Below, one piece after another: positions 13,052 to 18,826 of a stretch of 18,826 nucleotides of DNA. Under the pieces are notes generated by a model that made no database searches, was not told where the DNA came from, and saw nothing but the letters and a program-made list of their open reading frames with translations. The DNA is from Thermoplasmata archaeon (GTDB taxonomy: Archaea; Thermoplasmatota; Thermoplasmata; Thermoplasmatales; Thermoplasmataceae): positions 1 to 18,826 of the forward strand of contig JAKBQO010000013.1 of assembly GCA_021835185.1 (NCBI GenBank), written 5' to 3'. Numbering within the stretch: position 1 is the stretch's first letter; each line of letters starts with the position of its first letter. The position numbers and the translations under genes are program-made.

Positions 13052-15366
13052 TTTTCAATGTAAGTATCCTCTGAATTTATTATTTCCATACTATTTATGT
13101 GCATCATTCCTTCCAGTATATAATCATATTTTTGTATAATTTTAGCATCTCCGTGCAATTTTAAAATGTCCAGTGGTGCTGCCATTGACAGTTTCATCTG
13201 GCTTTTCAGATTCCGTATTTTGTCTATTACGCCTATTATATAATCAACTTCATTTTCTTCATTATAAATCATCTGCCCATCAAATTCAGGATACGGCTCA
13301 AGGCCTATGCTGCCTGAAAAAGATGGATTAGCCTGGTGGAAAAGCTCTTCAGTTATAAATGGCATTATGGGTGAGTACATCTTAAGTATATTTTCAAATA
13401 CAGAAAATGCAGTCGAAAGTGTTTCATCTCTCCTGTCATCTTTGGATGATTCGTTTTTTATCATTTCAAGATAATTGTCACAGTATTCATTCCAGAAAAA
13501 TTTATCAAGGCTTATTCTGGCTTTCATGATTTCATTATTTTCCATATACTCTGTTACCTCTTTTATGGTGCGTTCCATCTTTGTAGTTATCCATCTATTT
13601 ACAGGAAACTCCGGTATTGTGTTCCCGGGTTTTTTATTATTTGCAAGCATCATAATAAGTTTCAATGAATTTTCCAGTTTTATTACTGTTTTGCGCCCCC
13701 TCATCAGGTCCTGTTCCCTTAGTTTTATGTTCTCCCCCTGCATGGTTGTTGATGCCCAGTATCTCAGTGCATCTGCGCCATAATTCTCTATAATTGCCCG
13801 CGGTTCAACTATATTTCCCTTGCTTTTGCTCATTTTCTGGCCAAAGGGATCATAAACATTCCCACTGATGACTATTTTGCGCCATGGTATTTCGCCGTAA
13901 TGTAAATACGACCTCAGTATTGTGGTAAAAGCCCATGATGTAATTATGTCGTGCCCCTGGAACCTGGAGTCCATCGGGTATAAATCCATCTGGTTTATGT
14001 GTTTAAGATATAATGTTGGGCTTAATGATGAAGTTGCCCATGTATCCATAACATCGGTTTCCGGAACTATATTATCAGACCCGCATTTTTCACATTTTCT
14101 TTTTTTATTATCCAGCCTCGGGTCTACCGGAAGTTCTTCATTTCCAGCAAGAATAATCTCACCGCAATTGTCACAATACCATACAGGGAAAGGAACACCA
14201 AAGTATCTCTGCCTGGATATGCACCAGTCCCATTTCAGCCCTGTTACCCAGTTATCATACCTTGTTTTCATGTGCCCTGGTACCCATTCTATTTTATTCC
14301 CGAATTCTATTAGTTCATTTTTAATATCAAGATCTTTTATATACCACTGCTTGCTTATTCCTATTTCAATAGGAGTTCCACACCTTTCATGGGTATTTAC
14401 GGAATGTTTTATTTTTTCAATTTTTATTATATAATTTTTACTCTGAAGCTCGTCAATAATTTTCTTTCTTGCATCCTTTATTGGCATGTTAATAATAACG
14501 CTCCCGTCATTTATCCTGTTATTTTTGAGAATTATCCTAGCTTTGATGCCATATTTTTTCCACAGTTCAAGGTCATGCTGGTCTCCAAAGGTGCATAGCA
14601 TTTCAGCTCCAGTTCCGAATTCCATATCAATAGACGGGTCAGACATAACCTTTACAGGATATCCATACACCGGAACATTTACAGTGGTTCCTACAAATTT
14701 TTTAAACCTTTCATCATCTGGATTTACAAAAATAGCTACACATGCACCCAGCATTTCTGGTCTTGTTGTGGCTATTTCAATGCCGTTGAAATTAATATAT
14801 ACAAGTTCTGTGCTGATAATGGCATCCTTCATCTCTATCTGTGATATTGCTGTACGGCATGTTGGGCATGTTATATACGGTGCTTCATCCCTGTATGCCC
14901 TTTTTTTTGCAACAAGGTCAAGAAACATTTCCTGTGATATTTTAATTGAAAAATCGGATGATGTGTCGATATAGTTCTTAAAGTCAGCACTTATGCCCGT
15001 ATCATACCATGCTTGATACAGGCCTTTTTCTGACTCCCTGCTCACTTCCCTGCATATTTCTATATAATCCTTTAATGGCGTATTATCTATGGTTACCTTT
15101 CTTTCCTTCTCAACAAATTTTTCTGTTGGTAGCCCGTTATCATCAAATCCCCATGGATAGAATACATTATAGCCCTTCATCCTTTTATATCTTGCAATAA
15201 AATCCTGCTGCGGGTATGAGAATGCGTGTCCTACATGCATTTTTCCAGAAACTGTAGGTGGTGGCGTATCTATAGTATAATTCTTATCACCCTTCTTGAA
15301 TGCGAAGATATTATTGTTAAACCAGTAGTCTTTCCATTTTTTCTCAATTGCCACAGTGTCTATCAT
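13048..15366 (-). CDS. valS: Valyl-tRNA synthetase
   Basis: It charges tRNA-Val and edits mis-activated threonine. The class I signatures are PPPTVSGKMHVGH (35-47, HIGH motif as HVGH) and KMSKS (511-515). The editing domain lies at about 190-330 with ATTRPEMLGACVAIF (199-213) and GDQHD (261-265). Zinc-ribbon pairs are CPTC (167-170) and CDNC/CEKC (398-401, 425-428), and SRQRYFG (384-390) precedes the catalytic core. The C-terminal anticodon-binding domain ends without the long coiled-coil tail of bacterial ValRS. At 772 residues it is short but normal for the archaeal Thermoplasma-like type. A TATA-like box about 28 nt upstream implies a leaderless mRNA. The stop shares bases with the glnA stop on the other strand. 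Confidence 0.97.
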   Translation of the reverse strand: MIDTVAIEKKWKDYWFNNNIFAFKKGDKNYTIDTPPPTVSGKMHVGHAFSYPQQDFIARYKRMKGYNVFYPWGFDDNGLPTEKFVEKERKVTIDNTPLKDYIEICREVSRESEKGLYQAWYDTGISADFKNYIDTSSDFSIKISQEMFLDLVAKKRAYRDEAPYITCPTCRTAISQIEMKDAIISTELVYINFNGIEIATTRPEMLGACVAIFVNPDDERFKKFVGTTVNVPVYGYPVKVMSDPSIDMEFGTGAEMLCTFGDQHDLELWKKYGIKARIILKNNRINDGSVIINMPIKDARKKIIDELQSKNYIIKIEKIKHSVNTHERCGTPIEIGISKQWYIKDLDIKNELIEFGNKIEWVPGHMKTRYDNWVTGLKWDWCISRQRYFGVPFPVWYCDNCGEIILAGNEELPVDPRLDNKKRKCEKCGSDNIVPETDVMDTWATSSLSPTLYLKHINQMDLYPMDSRFQGHDIITSWAFTTILRSYLHYGEIPWRKIVISGNVYDPFGQKMSKSKGNIVEPRAIIENYGADALRYWASTTMQGENIKLREQDLMRGRKTVIKLENSLKLIMMLANNKKPGNTIPEFPVNRWITTKMERTIKEVTEYMENNEIMKARISLDKFFWNEYCDNYLEMIKNESSKDDRRDETLSTAFSVFENILKMYSPIMPFITEELFHQANPSFSGSIGLEPYPEFDGQMIYNEENEVDYIIGVIDKIRNLKSQMKLSMAAPLDILKLHGDAKIIQKYDYILEGMMHINSMEIINSEDTYIEN

Positions 15367-15388
15367 ATATTCTCTTAATGTTTCATAT

Positions 15389-15399
15389 AATTATATATT
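15389..15399 (-). promoter_or_regulatory. TATA-like box of valS
   Basis: Minus-strand AATATATAATT is centred about 28 nt before the valS ATG, consistent with a leaderless start. Confidence 0.5.
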
Positions 15400-15509
15400 T
15401 TTTTATCTGTATAAGAAAATTATTGATGAAGGAACTGGTAAGTCATAAATATAAAAATTAATTGACAAATTAATAAACAATAAATTATTTTCTAATAATT
15501 TTACCAATA

Positions 15510-15520
15510 TTTATATATTT
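15510..15520 (+). promoter_or_regulatory. TATA-like box of the small membrane-protein pair
   Basis: TTTATATATTT would start transcription near 15540, giving a leader of about 60 nt before the ATG at 15601. The leader contains a six-codon frame. Confidence 0.45.
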
Positions 15521-15536
15521 ACGTGTTAATATCATT

Positions 15537-15557
15537 ATGAGCAACAAAAGGTTATGA
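15537..15557 (+). other. Possible six-codon upstream ORF (MSNKRL)
   Basis: The first ATG near the predicted transcription start opens MSNKRL and stops at 15557, 43 nt before the membrane-protein ATG. If the transcript begins here it would be translated as a leaderless mini-frame. Chance occurrence cannot be excluded. Confidence 0.2.
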
Positions 15558-15600
15558 CAGGCATATTGATGGTAGCTATATATTACAGAGGAGTCCACAT

Positions 15601-15864
15601 ATGATACACTATTGGAAAAAATATTTAATATACGCAATATTAGGATATACAGCATATATGTTATACGCTGTCATCTTTTTCTATTACGCAAAAAGTGTAC
15701 ACCTCCAAATGGGCACTTTTCATTATTTTGTTTATAGCCATCTTAATTTCATCATAATGGGTATAGCACTATTTTATCTATCAAAGGCAATAGCTATAAA
15801 AAGGGCACAAGCTCCCCGAACTAATATCAAAACAACTGTATATGTGAGGGTGAAAAAAGAATGA
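15601..15864 (+). CDS. Small two-pass membrane protein, unknown function
   Basis: The 87-residue product has hydrophobic segments at about 8-30 (YLIYAILGYTAYMLYAVIFFYYA) and 42-61 (FVYSHLNFIIMGIALFYLS), joined by a polar loop with VHLQMGTFHYF. A basic tail follows (KAIAIKRAQAPRTNIKTTVYVRVKKE). Several His and Tyr residues lie at the membrane edges. GAGGAG about 9 nt upstream of the ATG is a clear ribosome site, which supports the start. Its stop overlaps the next ATG in an ATGA arrangement, so the two are co-translated. It is not recognised from any family. Confidence 0.65.
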   Translation: MIHYWKKYLIYAILGYTAYMLYAVIFFYYAKSVHLQMGTFHYFVYSHLNFIIMGIALFYLSKAIAIKRAQAPRTNIKTTVYVRVKKE

Positions 15865-16193
15865 GATTTCCATTTTTTGAAACTGTATTAACTGTTGCTA
15901 TTGCAGTGGTTATGTCCGTCATTGCGTATGTCTATTTGCCCGGGCTGTATTTGTCAATGAGAATAACAAAAAAGCAGTTCCTAAGGACATTGCCCACAGC
16001 TTTGATATCGATTGTAATAGTCATAACACTATTCTTCCTTTTTAACCCACAAAAATTAAATCTTTCTGATCCTTTATCATATGCCTGGGAGCTTATTGGT
16101 AGTTCTATGTGGATATTTATAATGGATTGTAGGGGGTATTTCCTGCATTTCGGTAAAAAGAACTTAAGAAGTACTTTGGAGGGTGTAGCTTAA
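15861..16193 (+). CDS. Small three-pass membrane protein, unknown function
   Basis: The 110-residue protein has hydrophobic segments at about 7-30 (ETVLTVAIAVVMSVIAYVYLPGLY), 46-62 (ALISIVIVITLFFLFNP) and 75-90 (WELIGSSMWIFIMDC). A short basic loop (RITKKQFLR) and a basic C-terminal tail (GKKNLRSTLEG) flank them. The ATG overlaps the stop of the preceding gene by 4 nt, so the two proteins are probably made together and may form a complex. No known family or motif is seen. It ends about 90 bp before the convergent end of argH. Confidence 0.65.
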   Translation: MRFPFFETVLTVAIAVVMSVIAYVYLPGLYLSMRITKKQFLRTLPTALISIVIVITLFFLFNPQKLNLSDPLSYAWELIGSSMWIFIMDCRGYFLHFGKKNLRSTLEGVA

Positions 16194-16207
16194 TAAGGTG
16201 ATCAAAT

Positions 16208-16243
16208 ATGTCTCCCATGCCCAAAAAGATGTGCCCTGCATAA
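16208..16243 (+). other. Possible 11-codon micro-ORF with strong ribosome site
   Basis: AAGGTGAT (16195-16202), a strong Shine-Dalgarno match, sits 5 nt before an ATG that opens MSPMPKKMCPA and then stops. It follows the membrane-protein pair by 14 nt and would be the third cistron. It may be a micro-protein, or the start of a gene whose body was deleted; no continuation is seen in other frames before argH. Confidence 0.25.
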
Positions 16244-16282
16244 ACACACAAAATTATGGGGACAATTGGTAAGTTATCCACT

Positions 16283-17599
16283 TTATAAATTAGATATTAT
16301 ATCATTTACCATTTTCAATAACCTGTTTTTGCTATTATCCATAGAAGAAATATTATTTTCTATTTTATCCCTGATAAAATCAAAATTCCTGTATGATACT
16401 ACATCCTCTGGCATATATGGCTTCAACGCTTTTCCTGACCTAATCATGTCCCCAGTCATTTTATAGGATTCCTTCCAGTTCCCATTATTTTTAAAATTTA
16501 ACTTTGAATTGTATGTTGCATAAATGGAATTGCCTATTATTCTTTCACTGGCCTCTTTATTGAACTTAATTCCGGAGAATAATTCTGGAAACCCATTTAA
16601 CACACCCTTTAATTCAACCATAAACGGTATTACTTCATCCTTTAATATCTGGAAATCTCTATGATACCCGGTTGTCTTATTTATCGTCCCGGAATATAGC
16701 AAATTCATCAGTGAAATGGATTTTGCCGCATATCCCTGGAATATTTCAAGAAAATCAGGATTAACTTTATTTGGCATCAATGAGCTTCCAGTAACATATC
16801 CTGCTGGCAATTCAATAATCTTCATTTCATCTCCGCTGAAAATTATCATGTCCTGGAATATTCTTGATATATCTATTAAAAATGAATTTATTGCGGATAA
16901 AACTTTGATATAATTGTCTGAATAAAGCATGAAAGAGAATAATGGATTCTTTATCTGCTTTTTCATCCCCATATATTCTGCAACTTCTTTGAAATTTGCA
17001 TCGGACATTGAACCGAAACCGGAACCATAGCCTAATGGGAGCTCTTTCAATTCATTTAATATTGAATCAATATTATTGAAGTTATATACCATTATATTTT
17101 TAATGAAATCAACATAGGTCTGGAATGTAACTGGCATGCCCTGCCTGTAATGTGTATATCCCGGCATAATTCCATTCTGTGTTAACTTCTCTAACCCTGT
17201 AATTGTGTTGTATATGATTTTCTCGTATTCCAGAAGGATATCAATAAGGAAAAAATTCACATCGGTATGTACCTGTTCATTCCTTGACATGAACATCCTC
17301 ATATTATTCGCAGCCCCATTTGTTTCCCTTATAGCTATGTTTTCTATATTCCCATGCACATCTTCAAGATCTGGATCAAGTGAAATTTTTCTATTATACA
17401 GGGATAAAAGCTCCTTTAGAGTTGCTTTTGAGTTATTTCTATCAGATATATTTCTCTCATATATGTTGAGGTTATATGCCATTAATGATAAAATTTCATA
17501 GGGTATAAGGTACTTATCAACATCAATATCTTTCTCAAGCATAATTCTGTACGCTTCGTTGCCCGATTCAGGCGCTGCACTGCCAGACCATATTTTCAT
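16283..17599 (-). CDS. argH: Argininosuccinate lyase
   Basis: It splits argininosuccinate into arginine and fumarate. Family signatures are EDVHGNIE (about 79-86), SRNEQVHTD, GYTHYRQGMPVTF with the catalytic-region His, the signature loop GSSLMPNKVNPD with the catalytic Ser, and GYHRDFQILKDE. I place the start at the ATG at 17599 because MKIWSG matches the MKLWGG-like start of the family, giving 438 residues; a TTG at 17614 would add five. It lies 33 bp after argG on the same strand, so they are probably one unit. The protein is divergent: the usual HTGRSRNDQVATD block reads MRMFMSRNEQVHTD, and MPQKKNPD reads MPNKVNPD. Next to argG the assignment is still firm. Confidence 0.9.
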   Translation of the reverse strand: MKIWSGSAAPESGNEAYRIMLEKDIDVDKYLIPYEILSLMAYNLNIYERNISDRNNSKATLKELLSLYNRKISLDPDLEDVHGNIENIAIRETNGAANNMRMFMSRNEQVHTDVNFFLIDILLEYEKIIYNTITGLEKLTQNGIMPGYTHYRQGMPVTFQTYVDFIKNIMVYNFNNIDSILNELKELPLGYGSGFGSMSDANFKEVAEYMGMKKQIKNPLFSFMLYSDNYIKVLSAINSFLIDISRIFQDMIIFSGDEMKIIELPAGYVTGSSLMPNKVNPDFLEIFQGYAAKSISLMNLLYSGTINKTTGYHRDFQILKDEVIPFMVELKGVLNGFPELFSGIKFNKEASERIIGNSIYATYNSKLNFKNNGNWKESYKMTGDMIRSGKALKPYMPEDVVSYRNFDFIRDKIENNISSMDNSKNRLLKMVNDIISNL

Positions 17600-17631
17600 A
17601 ATTGTCAATCCCAATATAGAATAAATAAATT

Positions 17632-18822
17632 TTACTGGATTAATTTTATTTTCTCTTTCCTGGCATTGCTAGCATATACTGTATTGTTTTTGTAAATATC
17701 TATGAATCCTTTAGCTGAGTCCTGATTGAAATTGCTGTTGTCATAGCTTATCTTATCATAGTTGTATATTGAATTTTCACTTTCTATAGATTGCATTACT
17801 ATATTCCCCTTGTAAAGCTTCAATTTTATATTTCCATTGACGTATTTATTTATGCTGGATTCAAACTGGTTTATGTGTTCCATCACCGGGTCATACCATA
17901 ATCCATTGTAAACAAAATTTGACCATTGATTATCCATATAATTTTTAATATCCAGTTCAGATTTATTCAGGGTAAGTGATTCCATCATTTTATGTGCCTG
18001 TATGATAGCCATAGCTCCCGGGACCTCATAGACTTCATGGCTTTTAATTCCGGTTACCCTGTCTTCCATGTGATTTATAAGCCCTATTCCATTGTTCCCT
18101 GCTATAACGTTCAGTTTCTCCACAAGTTCTTTAAGGGCGTACTGTTTTCCATTCAGTGAAACGGGAACCCCATTTTTAAATTCAATATCTATTATATCGC
18201 CATTTCCTGTTTCCTCAAGTGGCTTAACCCATTCATAAACATCGTATTCAAGCGGATTTGATACAGTTTCTATGCTAGAGCCTTCAACTGACCTCCCCCA
18301 TATGTTTTCATCAACGGAATATTTTCCACCCATGGGGATATCTATGCCGTTTGCCTTTGCATATTTAATCTCATCCGGCCTGTTCATATTCCAATCCCTT
18401 ACGGGTGCGATTACATTTATATCTTCATTGAGGGCTTTCATTGTAACCTCAAATCTTACCTGATCATTGCCCTTGCCTGTTGAACCATGTGCAATTGTGT
18501 TGCAGCCATATTCTTCAGCATACAGTACCGCTTTTTCTGCCATCAGCGGCCTCGCAATAGCAGTAGATAGGGGGTAACCCTCATACATGCCGTCTGCATA
18601 AATCTCTTTTGCAATATATTTTTCTGAAAACTCGTTCTTTACATCCAGTACTATTGCATCAGAAACTCCCAGCCCGAGAGCCTTCTCCTTTATTTTTTGA
18701 AGATTGCTGTTGCCTATGTTCAATGTGAGTGTAACAACCTCTTTCTTCATTTCCTTCTGAATCCACTTTGCCATAACAGATGTGTCAAGGCCGCCTGAAT
18801 ATAATAATAATACTTTATCCAA
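17632..18822 (-). CDS. argG: Argininosuccinate synthase (start at or beyond window edge)
   Basis: It joins citrulline and aspartate with ATP to argininosuccinate, the substrate of the adjacent lyase. The PP-loop is YSGGLDTSV (8-16). Other signatures are AHGSTGKGNDQVRFE, NPLEYDVYEWVKP and GIKSHEVYEVPGAMAII. The chain from a TTG at 18822 is 396 residues, close to the usual 400, but the frame stays open to the window end, so the true start may be that TTG or a codon just outside. The C-terminal part is normal. argH follows after 33 bp. Confidence 0.95.
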   Translation of the reverse strand: MDKVLLLYSGGLDTSVMAKWIQKEMKKEVVTLTLNIGNSNLQKIKEKALGLGVSDAIVLDVKNEFSEKYIAKEIYADGMYEGYPLSTAIARPLMAEKAVLYAEEYGCNTIAHGSTGKGNDQVRFEVTMKALNEDINVIAPVRDWNMNRPDEIKYAKANGIDIPMGGKYSVDENIWGRSVEGSSIETVSNPLEYDVYEWVKPLEETGNGDIIDIEFKNGVPVSLNGKQYALKELVEKLNVIAGNNGIGLINHMEDRVTGIKSHEVYEVPGAMAIIQAHKMMESLTLNKSELDIKNYMDNQWSNFVYNGLWYDPVMEHINQFESSINKYVNGNIKLKLYKGNIVMQSIESENSIYNYDKISYDNSNFNQDSAKGFIDIYKNNTVYASNARKEKIKLIQ

Positions 18823-18826
18823 GATC

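Noticed and set aside
13922..14434. Plus-strand frames inside valS
   Set aside because: They are antisense to conserved ValRS catalytic and zinc-binding motifs, and no initiation signals are present.

Overview
The window looks like chromosomal DNA of an acidophilic Thermoplasmatales-type archaeon (Ferroplasma/Acidiplasma/Picrophilus-like; this is inference). The DNA is AT-rich, core genes are archaeal in type (archaeal class I CCA-adding enzyme, NAC-alpha with UBA domain, short archaeal ValRS, archaeal-type tRNA-Gln), promoters are TATA-box like, and several first genes appear to have leaderless transcripts. A sulfide:quinone oxidoreductase fits a sulfidic, acidic habitat. No integrase, transposase or CRISPR array is visible.

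Layout. 1-29: 5' part of a tRNA (probably Ala) on the minus strand, cut by the window edge. 30-334: AT-rich spacer with one copy of a G-rich/dyad repeat and a 26-bp perfect palindrome. 335-1441 (-): gcvT, whose start is built on the same repeat. 1442-1675: a third repeat copy. 1676-1903 (-): small membrane protein. 1904-2204: gene-free but rich in nested inverted repeats, a candidate structured RNA ending just before tRNA-Phe (2205-2277). 2436-6384 (+): a four-gene overlapping operon, LeuA/homocitrate synthase-like, aconitase-family large and small subunits, and an isopropylmalate/homoisocitrate dehydrogenase. Together these form a complete 2-oxoacid chain-elongation module for leucine or for lysine via alpha-aminoadipate, preceded by a strong leader hairpin. 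6571-8460 (+): SQR plus a DUF1641 partner.

8526-8795 (+): tRNA-Gln(UUG) followed two bases later by a 64-aa ubiquitin-like protein ending in Gly-Gly (ThiS/MoaD/Urm1/SAMP type). 8799-11633 (-): CCA-adding enzyme, NAC and a polytopic membrane protein. 11726-13051 (+): type I glutamine synthetase, convergent with and sharing its stop with valS (13048-15366, -). 15601-16193 (+): two small unknown membrane proteins in an ATGA overlap. 16283-18822 (-): argH and argG, the last two steps of arginine synthesis, argG running to the window edge.

The themes are amino-acid synthesis (leucine/lysine, glutamine, arginine, glycine cleavage), tRNA production and maturation (three tRNAs, CCA addition, ValRS, a possible tRNA-thiolation sulfur carrier) and sulfide oxidation. 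The most interesting points are the tRNA-Gln(UUG)/ubiquitin-like pair, in which the small protein may serve a modification pathway acting on the very tRNA it is fused to; the structured region before tRNA-Phe; and the thrice-repeated promoter/start dyad around gcvT.
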